Source: Rhizosaccharibacter radicis (GTDB lineage Bacteria > Pseudomonadota > Alphaproteobacteria > Acetobacterales > Acetobacteraceae). From it: 64,000 nt of DNA. Position 1 is the stretch's first letter; every line of letters starts with the position of its first letter. The notes beneath the pieces are model-generated. The model was not told the origin of the DNA. It saw nothing but the letters and a program-made list of their open reading frames with translations, and made no database searches. The stretch spans positions 248,001 to 312,000 of the forward strand of contig JAMZEJ010000005.1 of NCBI GenBank assembly GCA_024508355.1. Reading direction: 5' to 3'. Below are positions 37,681-46,259 of this stretch, one piece after another. A program made the position numbers and the translations under genes.

Positions 37681-40329
37681 TCATCCGGGGCGGTGGAAAT
37701 CGTCGAAACCGGCAAACTCCGAATCCAGCGGCGCGAACTCGAGGTCGGGGGCGGTGTCCTCGTCGCCCAGGCCGGGCTCCGGCAGGCCGCCATCGCCGAT
37801 CTCGTCGGTGGACGCTTCCGGCAGGATCTCCGGCGGCAGACCGTACTCGTCCAGGGCGGTATCGCGCACCGGCCCGAGCGTCGCACCCGGAAAAGCCCGC
37901 ATGATCGCCTGCACCAGGGGATGCGCGGCCGCCGCCTCGCGGGTGGCGGCATCGAGCGCGTCCTGTTGCTCGGCGAGCGTCGGCTCGCCTGCGTCGCGCG
38001 AGAGGGCGATGGTCCAGCGGGTGCCGGTGGCGTCCAGAAGCAGCTTCGCCAGTCGCTGGCTGAGGTCGCGCGGCGCTTCGCGTTCCAGCCGCAGCTCGAT
38101 CACCGGCGGCGACCAGCGCACCAGATGGGCGCAATGCCGAAGATGGCCGTGCAGGGTGGCTTCCCGCCGGGCGGCCACGAACGCCACCAGCTCGCGCCAG
38201 GAGCGCAGCACCGGCGGCGGCGGCGACGCGTCGACTGCATCCGGAACCGGGCTTCCCGGCGCGGCGAGGCCGACTTCCGGCCCAGCGGCGGGCGCGGGCG
38301 AGGCGATGTCGACGGACGCGAGATCGGCGGTGTCCGTGGCCCCGGTGGCGGCAGGGCTCCACGCCCCGTCCCCCCTCGGCTCCGGCTTTGGCTCCGGCAC
38401 AGGATCGTTTGGCCGCTCCGGCTCCGAATCGGGAACCAGCTCCGGCTCCGGGACTATCCGCAGCGCCGCGGCGCCGCCGCCATGCACCGTCATGGCAGGC
38501 CGGGCATCCCAGGGTGGGGTTCCGGATGGAAGCGTTCGGGGCGATGATCCGGCAGTTCCGGCCAGGGAACCGCTGGCGGGCGGACCGGACGGCGGAGCAT
38601 GCGGGCGGCCGGGCCCGGGACCAGGACCAGGACCGGCCGGCGCGTTCACGTCACGGCCGCCGCCACCGGGTGGGCCGCCCGGTACGTCGTGCGAGAGCCG
38701 CTGCCGCTCGTCCAGCCCTCGCGTCTCGGCAGCGAGGCCGGCGGCAGGCATGGCGGATGCGCCCCGGTCCGGCGGTCCGGAAGCACCCGCGGAATCGTGG
38801 ATCACCCTGGCCGACGGCGTGTTCCCCGTGCCCGGCCCGCCCGGGGCGGGGCCGCCCCCGCCGGCGGGAGCGTGGCCTTCCCGGAGCTGGCGCACCAGTT
38901 CGCCCGGGGTCGGCTGGTCGGCCACGAAGCACAGCCGGATCAACACCATCTCGGCGGCGTCGCGCCGATCGGGCGCCGTGTCGACCTCGGACACGCCCTT
39001 GAGCAGCATCTGCCAGAGCCGGCCCAGCACCGGCACCGACAAGGCATCCGCGAGCGCGCCCCCGCGCACCCGCTCGTTCTCGGGCAGCTCGCCGTTGCGG
39101 CGAAGTTCCGGCACCGCCTTCAGGCGCGACACGGTGTGCACCAGCTCGAGCAGGTCGGCGAGCATCTGGCCGAGATCGGCCCCCCGCGCATAGGCGGCGT
39201 CCGTGATGGCCAGCGCCCGGCCGACATCGCCGGCCACGACGGCATCGAACAGGTCGAACACCAGCCCACGGTCGGCCAGCCCCAGCATATCGGCCACCTG
39301 GGCGCCGGTGATCACGCCCACCGCGTCCGGGTCGCCCGCGTCCGCCGCCGTGACGGCCCCGGCCCCCAGGGCCGCTTCCCCTCCCATCGGGCTTCCGGCC
39401 GTCGCTCCCTGGGCGATGGCCTGGTCCAGCAGCGACAGGCCATCGCGGACCGAGCCGTCGGCGGCGCGGGCGATCAGGGTCAGGGCATCGTCGTCGAGAG
39501 CAGCACCTTCCAGCCCGGCGATGCGGCCGAAATGGATGGCGAGCTCGGTCTGGCCCACCCGCCGGAGATCGAAGCGCTGGCAGCGCGACAGCACGGTGAC
39601 GGGCACCTTGCGCAGCTCGGTGGTGGCGAAGATGAAGGTGACCTGCGCGGGAGGCTCTTCCAGCGTCTTGAGCAACGCGTTGAACGCGTTGCGCGACAGC
39701 ATGTGCACCTCGTCGATGATGAACACCTTCATCCGGGCCTGCATGGGCCGGAAGCGGGTCGCCTCGATGATCTCGCGCACGTCGTCCACGCCGGTGCGGG
39801 ACGCGGCATCCATCTCCAGCACGTCGGGATGGCGGTCGGCCAGGATGGCGGTGCAGTTCGGGCACACGCCGCAGGGTTCCGCGGTGGGACCGCCCCGGCC
39901 GTCCGGACCGATGCAGTTCAAGGCCCGGGCGATGATCCGCGCGGTGGTGGTCTTACCAACGCCGCGCACGCCAGTGAGCATGAAGGCGTGCGCCACCCGG
40001 TTGGTGGCGAAGGCGCGGCGCAGGATGCGCACGGCGGCGTCCTGGCCGATCAGGTCCTCGAACCGCGTCGGCCGGTATTTGCGGGCGAGCACGCGGTAGG
40101 GCGTGCCGGGCGCCGGAACGGCGGCGGCGGCAGGTGCCGCGACCGGCAAAGCGGGCGCGGCGGCCAGGCGGGACGCGTCGGCGGGGGGCGAGGCGGCGGC
40201 ATCCGATACCGGCGGCGCCATCGGCAGCGTGTCGCCGAACAGGCCGGGCCCCTCGGGCGGCGGAACGGGGAGACGGTCCGGATCCTCCGCCGGGGCGGCG
40301 TCCGCGTACCAGTCCGTGTCGTCGGGCAT
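37681..40329 (-). CDS. dnaX: DNA polymerase III subunit gamma/tau
   Basis: Clamp-loader ATPase that couples the two polymerase cores. The 882-residue protein has a 75-residue Ala/Pro-rich N-terminal extension, then VLARKYRPTRFEDLIGQ, Walker A GVRGVGKTTTA, a zinc module with CGVCPNC, the DEVH Walker B, and the SRC sensor (LSRCQRF). Helical domain III follows, and a very Pro/Gly-rich linker (about residues 560-690) leads to the tau C-terminal domain. The extension is usual in this group. The start lies only 21 bases after the SRP RNA. Confidence 0.96.
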   Translation of the reverse strand: MPDDTDWYADAAPAEDPDRLPVPPPEGPGLFGDTLPMAPPVSDAAASPPADASRLAAAPALPVAAPAAAAVPAPGTPYRVLARKYRPTRFEDLIGQDAAVRILRRAFATNRVAHAFMLTGVRGVGKTTTARIIARALNCIGPDGRGGPTAEPCGVCPNCTAILADRHPDVLEMDAASRTGVDDVREIIEATRFRPMQARMKVFIIDEVHMLSRNAFNALLKTLEEPPAQVTFIFATTELRKVPVTVLSRCQRFDLRRVGQTELAIHFGRIAGLEGAALDDDALTLIARAADGSVRDGLSLLDQAIAQGATAGSPMGGEAALGAGAVTAADAGDPDAVGVITGAQVADMLGLADRGLVFDLFDAVVAGDVGRALAITDAAYARGADLGQMLADLLELVHTVSRLKAVPELRRNGELPENERVRGGALADALSVPVLGRLWQMLLKGVSEVDTAPDRRDAAEMVLIRLCFVADQPTPGELVRQLREGHAPAGGGGPAPGGPGTGNTPSARVIHDSAGASGPPDRGASAMPAAGLAAETRGLDERQRLSHDVPGGPPGGGGRDVNAPAGPGPGPGPGRPHAPPSGPPASGSLAGTAGSSPRTLPSGTPPWDARPAMTVHGGGAAALRIVPEPELVPDSEPERPNDPVPEPKPEPRGDGAWSPAATGATDTADLASVDIASPAPAAGPEVGLAAPGSPVPDAVDASPPPPVLRSWRELVAFVAARREATLHGHLRHCAHLVRWSPPVIELRLEREAPRDLSQRLAKLLLDATGTRWTIALSRDAGEPTLAEQQDALDAATREAAAAHPLVQAIMRAFPGATLGPVRDTALDEYGLPPEILPEASTDEIGDGGLPEPGLGDEDTAPDLEFAPLDSEFAGFDDFHRPG

Positions 40330-40350
40330 CAGCGGCTGGAAAGCAGGGGT

Positions 40351-40447
40351 GGGAGGCCGAAACAACGACCCGAGCGGAAACTCACTGCGGCTGCTTCCTT
40401 CCGGACCTGACCGGGTTGGCAAGGCGCTCGTCCGCTGCCGACCTCCC
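40351..40447 (-). ncRNA. ffs: Small SRP RNA (4.5S type)
   Basis: The conserved apical domain is present on the minus strand: GGTCAGGTCCGGAAGGAAGC, which binds Ffh. The ends pair: 5' GGGAGGTCGG with 3' TCGGCCTCCC gives a ten-pair terminal helix including wobble pairs, defining a 97-nt RNA. A second internal pairing is AGCGGA with TCCGCT. It lies between the nudC start and dnaX, a placement seen in alphaproteobacteria. The ends are inferred from pairing and the promoter. Confidence 0.93.
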
Positions 40448-40454
40448 GGGCGCG

Positions 40455-40484
40455 TCTTAACACGAAACACCCGGTGGGCCACAA
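40455..40484 (-). promoter_or_regulatory. Candidate promoter of the SRP RNA
   Basis: On the minus strand, TTGTGG (-35, 40479-40484) and TTAAGA (-10, 40455-40460) are 18 bases apart. The expected start falls 7 to 8 bases further, exactly at the pairing-defined 5' end of the SRP RNA. Confidence 0.5.
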
Positions 40485-40556
40485 GGGGAACGCATCGGCC
40501 CGCATGCCCCTCCGAACCGCGCCGGGGCACACGGGCGCTTTCTCGGAGAAACCGGC

Positions 40557-41591
40557 ATGGCTTCGATCCCACCCCCAGGATCGGCGGCGTTTCCGGCCGG
40601 AGCCAACCCCGCTCCGTTGTCGCCGGTGGTCAATTTCTATGCCGGCAGCCCGCTCGACCGCGCGGCCGAGCTTCGTACCGACGAGGCCGCGATCGAACGG
40701 CTCCTGGCGGACGCCAGCAGCCTGTTCGTGCCGGTGTGGCGCAACCGTCACCTTGTGTCGGGCCTGGACGCGGACGGCGCGCCCGATGGTTCCGCACCGC
40801 CCGGAGCGGCCATGGTGCCGTTGTCGGCACTGGTGCCATCGGCAGCGGCGCTGGCGGAGCTGCCCTGGGTCCTGCTCGGCTTCGAGGGGGCGGCCGGAAG
40901 CGAAAGCCGGCGCGCCCTGTTCGCGGTGACGCTGGACGCCGAGCCGGAACCGGCACTGCTTCCCTCGCACGGTCGTTTCGCCGAGCTGCGGCCGGTGGCC
41001 GGCGAGCTGCCGCCCGCGCACGCCGCCATCCTGGCGCAGGCCCGCGGCATGCTGCACTGGCACGCCACCCATCGGTTCTGCGCCACCTGCGGGCGCCCGA
41101 CCCGTTCCGAACATGGCGGCTACCGGCGGAGCTGCGACGAAGGACATCTGCATTTCCCCCGGACCGATCCCGCGGTGATCATGATGGTGGAGCATCGCGA
41201 CGACGCCGGCGAGGAGCGCGTCCTGCTGGCTCGCAATGCCCGCTTCGGCGAGCGGCGGGTATTCTCCGTGCTGGCGGGATTCGTGGAGCCCGGGGAAAGC
41301 CTGGAAGAAGCGGTGGCGCGGGAAGTGTGGGAGGAGACCGGCGTCCGGGTGACGGACGTGCGCTATCATTCCTCCCAGCCATGGCCGTTCCCCGGGTCCA
41401 TCATGCTCGGCTTTTCCGCTCGCGCCGCTTCGGCCGCCCTGGCGATCGACGGCGAAGAGATCGTGGAAGCATTCTGGGCGAGCCGCGACCAGCTCCGCCG
41501 GCCCGGGGAGCATGATTTCGTGCTGCCCGGCAAAGGCTCGATCGCGTTGCGGATGCTCGAGAACTGGCTGGAGCGCGCGCCTGCTGGATGA
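40557..41591 (+). CDS. nudC: NADH pyrophosphatase NudC
   Basis: Nudix hydrolase acting on NADH and on NAD-capped RNA. The 344-residue protein has an N-terminal domain, a zinc ribbon (CATCG, then CDEGH), HFPRTDPAVIMMV, the Nudix box GFVEPGE with REVWEETG, and the NudC signature SQPWPFPGSIM. The second half of the zinc ribbon shows C-x3-H rather than the common C-x2-C, so zinc binding may differ. GGAG is 8 bases before the ATG. It is divergent from the SRP RNA. Confidence 0.95.
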   Translation: MASIPPPGSAAFPAGANPAPLSPVVNFYAGSPLDRAAELRTDEAAIERLLADASSLFVPVWRNRHLVSGLDADGAPDGSAPPGAAMVPLSALVPSAAALAELPWVLLGFEGAAGSESRRALFAVTLDAEPEPALLPSHGRFAELRPVAGELPPAHAAILAQARGMLHWHATHRFCATCGRPTRSEHGGYRRSCDEGHLHFPRTDPAVIMMVEHRDDAGEERVLLARNARFGERRVFSVLAGFVEPGESLEEAVAREVWEETGVRVTDVRYHSSQPWPFPGSIMLGFSARAASAALAIDGEEIVEAFWASRDQLRRPGEHDFVLPGKGSIALRMLENWLERAPAG

Positions 41592-41627
41592 TCGTTTGAT
41601 CAAGCCTGGTCTCTCATCCGTTCGTAT

Positions 41628-41644
41628 ATGTTGCACTGCAGCAT
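41628..41644. promoter_or_regulatory. ATGTTGCA-c-TGCAGCAT dyad upstream of levansucrase
   Basis: A 17-base dyad with one mismatch per 8-base arm, 68 bases before the levansucrase ATG. Symmetry and size suit a LysR-type or other dimeric regulator, and a LysR gene follows levansucrase. TTGCAC within it could double as a -35 element, but I found no good -10. Confidence 0.35.
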
Positions 41645-41712
41645 AAACTATCGGTAATGCATCTCGGCCGCTCGAGGCGGGAAAGCCCTTCCCGTCGCGG
41701 CAGGAGCCGCCG

Positions 41713-43572
41713 ATGCCTGGTCTTGCACCGAGATACCTTCCTGGCCTGACGTTCACCCTCATCGCGGGTGCGGCCGTCGCTGCCGGCCCCGCCGCCGCCC
41801 AGATCACCCCCATGCAGCGGGAAGCGGCCCGCGTCGCCCCTGCGCCGGGCGTGATGCCCTGGGCCGCGCCACAACAGCGCACCCGCAGCATTCCGGGCTT
41901 CGCGGCCCCTACCCTCCACAGCCAGAAAGCCTACGGGCCGCTCGACGACTACACGTCGCGATGGACGCGGGCCGATGCGCGGCAGCTGGTCGCGACGTCC
42001 AATCCCAACGTGAAGACCGGCGCCAACTCGCTGCCGGCTCGCGTCACCATGCCCGACATCCCGGCGGACTTCCCGCAGACCAACCCCGACGTGTGGGTGT
42101 GGGACACCTGGACGCTGATCGACAAGCGCGCCAACCAGTTCAGCTACAACGGCTGGGAGGTGATCTTCTGCCTCACCGCCGACCGCCACGCGGGATACGG
42201 GTTCGACGATCGCCACGTGAACGCGCGCATCGGCTATTTCTATCGTCGCGCCAACGTCCCCGCCTCGCGGCGCCCGGCCGACGGCGGCTGGATCTATGGC
42301 GGCCACCTGTTTCCCGAAGGCGCCAGCGCCAAGGTGGCGGCTGGCGAGGCCTATACGGAGAACGCGCAGTGGTCGGGCTCCACCCGGCTGCTCAAGCCCG
42401 GCTCGAACGACGTCCAGGTATTCTACACGGACCTGTTCTTCAACCGGACCAGCGGCGGCGGCAACATCACGCCGCCCGACGCGGTGATCACCACCACGCT
42501 CGGCAAGATCCATGCGGATTTCACGCATGTCTGGTTCACCGGGCTCGACAGGCACGTTCCGCTGCTGCGGCCCGACGGGCGCTACTACCAGAGCGGCGCG
42601 CAGAACGAGTACTACAGCTTCCGCGACCCGTTCACGTTCGAGGATCCGAGATATCCGGGCGCCAACTTCATGGTGTTCGAGGGCAACTCGGCCGGCGTGC
42701 GCGGTGAAACGCCGTGCGACAAGGGCGATCTCGGCTACCGCGACGGCGATCCGTATGCCGAGAACGTCGGCACGGTGAACAGTTCGGGCGCCATCTTCCA
42801 GCGCGCCAATATCGGCCTCGCCGTGGCGACGGATTCCGACATGCAGCACTGGCGCTTCCTGCCCCCGCTGATCTCGTCCAACTGCGTGAACGATCAGACC
42901 GAACGTCCCCAGATGTACATCAAGGACGGCAAGTACTACGTCTTCACCATCAGCCACCGCACCACCTTCGCGGCCGGCATGGATGGCCCCGACGGCGTCT
43001 ACGGCTTCGTCGGCAACGGCATCCGCTCCGACTTCCAGCCGATGAACTGGGGCAGCGGCCTCGTGCTCGGCAACCCGACCGACCTCAACACCGCGGCGGG
43101 CACCGACTTCTCCCCGAACCCGGACCAGAACCCGCGCACCTTCCAGAGCTACTCGCACTACGTGCAGAAGGGCGGCCTGGTGGAAAGCTTCATCGACACG
43201 GTGAACGGCCAGCGCGGCGGCTCGCTCGCGCCCACGGTGAAGATCACCTTCAAGGGCGCATCGTCCGCCATCGACCTGTCCTATGGCCGGAACGGCCTCG
43301 GCGGTTACGGCGACATCCCCGCCAACAAGATCGACGTCGACTGGGCGGGACTGATCGCCGATCCCGACTGGGTGGGGCTGTCGCGCACGGACTGGATCGG
43401 GGCCTTCCTCCAGTCCGACTGGGCCCCGTTCGTCGACGCGGCGCTGCAGGGTCTGCGGAGCGGCCAGGTGCCGCTGCCCTCTTCCGCGCAGAACGCCCGG
43501 ATCGCCGGCTTCATCGGCAGCCTGCCGTCCGACCAGCAGAAGGCGATCTGGAGCTACGTCGGCTCTCACTGA
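41713..43572 (+). CDS. lsdA: Levansucrase (GH68)
   Basis: Secreted enzyme that splits sucrose and polymerises fructose into levan and oligofructans. The 619-residue protein has a signal peptide (about residues 1-30) and a five-bladed propeller domain with nucleophile Asp131 (VWDTW), stabiliser Asp305 (RDP) and acid/base Glu397 (TERPQ). Cys335 and Cys391 match the disulfide of Gluconacetobacter diazotrophicus LsdA; all five positions are offset by four from the LsdA numbering I recall (135, 309, 401, 339, 395). GGAG precedes the ATG. No levanase (lsdB) or type II secretion genes are adjacent. Confidence 0.96.
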   Translation: MPGLAPRYLPGLTFTLIAGAAVAAGPAAAQITPMQREAARVAPAPGVMPWAAPQQRTRSIPGFAAPTLHSQKAYGPLDDYTSRWTRADARQLVATSNPNVKTGANSLPARVTMPDIPADFPQTNPDVWVWDTWTLIDKRANQFSYNGWEVIFCLTADRHAGYGFDDRHVNARIGYFYRRANVPASRRPADGGWIYGGHLFPEGASAKVAAGEAYTENAQWSGSTRLLKPGSNDVQVFYTDLFFNRTSGGGNITPPDAVITTTLGKIHADFTHVWFTGLDRHVPLLRPDGRYYQSGAQNEYYSFRDPFTFEDPRYPGANFMVFEGNSAGVRGETPCDKGDLGYRDGDPYAENVGTVNSSGAIFQRANIGLAVATDSDMQHWRFLPPLISSNCVNDQTERPQMYIKDGKYYVFTISHRTTFAAGMDGPDGVYGFVGNGIRSDFQPMNWGSGLVLGNPTDLNTAAGTDFSPNPDQNPRTFQSYSHYVQKGGLVESFIDTVNGQRGGSLAPTVKITFKGASSAIDLSYGRNGLGGYGDIPANKIDVDWAGLIADPDWVGLSRTDWIGAFLQSDWAPFVDAALQGLRSGQVPLPSSAQNARIAGFIGSLPSDQQKAIWSYVGSH

Positions 43573-43612
43573 GCCCAGGCGATCGGGGTTCACGGGTCCC
43601 GCTCGCATCCCG

Positions 43613-43645
43613 GGAAGGGTTCCACCTCCGATGTGGAACCCTTCC
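43613..43645 (+). terminator. Hairpin terminator after levansucrase
   Basis: A perfect 13-bp stem (GGAAGGGTTCCAC with its complement) around a seven-base loop, 41 bases after the levansucrase stop. The following bases are TCCTT, so the T tract is weak. It would separate levansucrase from the LysR gene. Confidence 0.7.
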
Positions 43646-43692
43646 TCCTTCATGAATGCTGCCTCATCCTCCGGCCCAGCCGCCGCCGGATC

Positions 43693-44625
43693 ATGGAGCC
43701 GTCGATGAAGGAGCTGCCGCCCACCCCTACGCTGCGCGCCTTCGAGGCCGCCGTGCGCCATCCGAGCTTCACCGCCGCGGCGGCGGAACTGAACGTCACC
43801 CAGAGCGCCGTCAGCCACCAGATTCGCTTCCTCGAGCAGTTCTGGGGCCTGCCGCTGTTCGAGCGCGGCCGCCCGTCACGCCCGACCCCGGCGGGCGCGG
43901 CGCTCGCTCCGGTCATCCGGCAGTTCCTGATCGGGCTCGACGCGACCCTGGCCGGCTTGCGGGCGCACCGGGAACGCGAGCCGCTGCGCATCAGCCTCAC
44001 CCAGTCCTTCGCGTCGCGCTGGCTGTTGCCGAGGCTGCCAGGCTTCGCCGAACGGCATCCCGAGATCCAGCTCCGGATCGACGAGGCCACCGACCGCCCG
44101 ATCCGCTTCGGTCCCGACGAGGCCGACCTCGCCGTTCGTCTCGGCGGCAGCGCTCATCCGGGACTGCATGCCGAGTTGCTGCTGCGCGAGCACGTGTTTC
44201 CGGTCGCCAGCCCGGTCCTGCTGCGACGATCCGGCATGCCCGCCGTTCCGGCCGATCTGCTGCGCTTCCCGCTGCTGCACCGGGGAGGATCGGGGCTGAT
44301 CCCCCGCTGGGAGGACTGGTTCGATGCGGCGGGAACCGAGCTGCGCCTGCCGCCGCCGCCCATCCTTTATCCCGACGCCAACATGACGATCGAGGCCGCG
44401 CTGGCCGGCCACGGCATCGCCCTGGTCCGCAGCGCGCATGTGGAACAGGAGCTGCGGGACGGGCGTCTGGTGCGGCTGCTCTCCGTCCGCCATCCGTCGC
44501 CGCTGGCCTATCATCTGGTGTGTCCGAGGGGGCGCGAGCGGCTGCCCGGCATCCGGTCGTTCCGGAACTGGATCATGGCGGAAGCGGCGGTCGCGCAGAG
44601 ACTCTACGACGGCGCCTGGGTGTGA
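43693..44625 (+). CDS. LysR-family transcriptional regulator (GcvA-like)
   Basis: A 310-residue regulator with the N-terminal winged helix-turn-helix (LRAFEAAVRHPSFTAAAAEL then NVTQSAVSHQIRFLE) and a periplasmic-binding-like effector domain beginning with LRISLTQSFASRWLLPRL. This opening is typical of GcvA-type regulators. The in-frame GTG at 43633 lies inside the terminator hairpin, so the ATG at 43693 is used. It may regulate levansucrase upstream or the MFS gene 130 bases downstream. Confidence 0.88.
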   Translation: MEPSMKELPPTPTLRAFEAAVRHPSFTAAAAELNVTQSAVSHQIRFLEQFWGLPLFERGRPSRPTPAGAALAPVIRQFLIGLDATLAGLRAHREREPLRISLTQSFASRWLLPRLPGFAERHPEIQLRIDEATDRPIRFGPDEADLAVRLGGSAHPGLHAELLLREHVFPVASPVLLRRSGMPAVPADLLRFPLLHRGGSGLIPRWEDWFDAAGTELRLPPPPILYPDANMTIEAALAGHGIALVRSAHVEQELRDGRLVRLLSVRHPSPLAYHLVCPRGRERLPGIRSFRNWIMAEAAVAQRLYDGAWV

Positions 44626-44755
44626 GCGTCCGCTCATGATCGCATGAACAGCCATCGCTTGCGGACCCGGGCCTAGTATCGCACAGCGACGGATCGCGGC
44701 CGGTGCCACGGCATCCACGCACCGGACCGCGGGACCGGAGGAACGCGAACGGATC

Positions 44756-45976
44756 ATGCCCGACATCTCCGACCATGATCTCCCGGCGCCGGTGCTGGAT
44801 CGGGACGGCACGAAGCACAAACGCGACCTCGCCGGCGCCTGCGCGGCCCATGCGGTGCATGACGGCTTCACCGACCTGCTCTACGCGCTGCTGCCGGTGT
44901 GGCAGGCCGAGTTCGGACTGTCCTACGCCGGCCTCGCCCTGATCCGGGTGCTCTATTACGGGACCATGGGAGCGCTGCAGGTGCCGGGCGGCAGGCTCGT
45001 CGAACGGATCAGCGCACGGGCGGCACTGGCGCTGGCGACCCTGATCGCCGCGGGCGGCTACGCGGTGACGCTGGCGCCTGGCGGCCTTCCGGTGCTCGGC
45101 CTCGGGCTGGCGATCGCCGGGATCGGGTCCAGCATCCAGCATCCGCGCGCCTCGCTGCTGGTGACGCAGGCGTTCGGCGACCGCGCCCGCGGACCGCTCG
45201 GGGTGTATAATTTCGCGGGCGACCTGGGGAAGGCGGTGCTCCCGGCACTGGTCGCCCTGTTGCTGCCGCTGTTGTCGTGGCGGCCGGTGGTGGGGCTGGT
45301 GGCAGCGCTCGGGGTGATCGCGGCCGGCTGCCTGTTCGTGCTGATTCCCGGCGGAAACGCGGCCGTCCCGGCATCCGCCGCGTCGGCGCGGTCCGGCTCC
45401 CGTACCGATCCCGACGCCGGGCGCGGCTTCGCTCTTCTGCTCGCGATCGGCGCCCTCGATACGGCGCCGCGCATGGGCTTCCTGCTGTTTCTGCCGTTCA
45501 TGATCCGCGACGCGGGCGGCGGGGGCGGCGCGGTGGGCACGGGCCTGGCGCTGCTGTTCGTGGGCGGGGCACTGGGAAAGGGCTGCTGCGGCTGGCTCGG
45601 ACAGCGCATCGGCGTGATCGCGGGCGTGGCGGCCACCGAAACCGCCACTGCCCTGCTCATGCTGGCCAGCCTGCTGCTGCCGCTGCCGGCCATGCTGGTT
45701 CTGCTGCCGTTGCTGGGCATCGTGCTGAACGGCACCTCGTCGATGCTCTATGGCACCGTGCCGGAGCTGGCGCCGCGCGGGGACACGGGGCGGGCCTTCG
45801 CCCTGTTCTATACCGGCGTCATCGTCACCGGCGGCGCGGCGCCGGTCGCCTATGGCGCGATCGCCGATGCCGCCGGACGCCTGGCCGGCGTCGGCGCGTC
45901 CGCCCTCACCGCCGCCTCGATCGTGCCGCTGGTTCTGGCCCTGCGCCCGGCGCTGGCGCGCCCGCGGCGGCCCTGA
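44756..45976 (+). CDS. MFS transporter (Fsr-like)
   Basis: A 406-residue membrane protein with twelve helices. The N-terminus HAVHDGFTDLLYALLPVWQ is like fosmidomycin-resistance (Fsr) family efflux pumps, and the cytoplasmic loop between halves is rich in Ala and Ser (about residues 200-222). Motifs RLVERISARAAL after helix 2 fit the MFS loop. It follows the LysR gene, which may control it. Substrate unknown. Confidence 0.87.
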   Translation: MPDISDHDLPAPVLDRDGTKHKRDLAGACAAHAVHDGFTDLLYALLPVWQAEFGLSYAGLALIRVLYYGTMGALQVPGGRLVERISARAALALATLIAAGGYAVTLAPGGLPVLGLGLAIAGIGSSIQHPRASLLVTQAFGDRARGPLGVYNFAGDLGKAVLPALVALLLPLLSWRPVVGLVAALGVIAAGCLFVLIPGGNAAVPASAASARSGSRTDPDAGRGFALLLAIGALDTAPRMGFLLFLPFMIRDAGGGGGAVGTGLALLFVGGALGKGCCGWLGQRIGVIAGVAATETATALLMLASLLLPLPAMLVLLPLLGIVLNGTSSMLYGTVPELAPRGDTGRAFALFYTGVIVTGGAAPVAYGAIADAAGRLAGVGASALTAASIVPLVLALRPALARPRRP

Positions 45977-46259
45977 CGCGGCGGGACCCGGCCACGGTGC
46001 CGGACCGGGAGGACGGCGGGAATCGGTCGTTCCGCCCAGGTTCGCCCTGCCACCGCCAGGTCCGGTAGCGGCGAGAGCCGGGACGGGCACGCGAGCCGGA
46101 AAGCGCGACTGCGGTGGAGCCGCGGATATCCTGGCGGCCAGGCGTTCGCCGCCCAGGGAGACCGGAGGTGGACGCTGCCGCGGCGACGCGCTAGGGCGCT
46201 CCGGTGCCATGGCGCCCGCCGCCGTTTCTTCCGTTCGTGTCCGAAAGCGATCGCCGCCG

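Noticed and set aside
41614..43818. 734-codon open frame on the minus strand
   Set aside because: Antisense to levansucrase, whose catalytic residues are all present; the frame is Val/Gly/Arg-rich and unlike any family.
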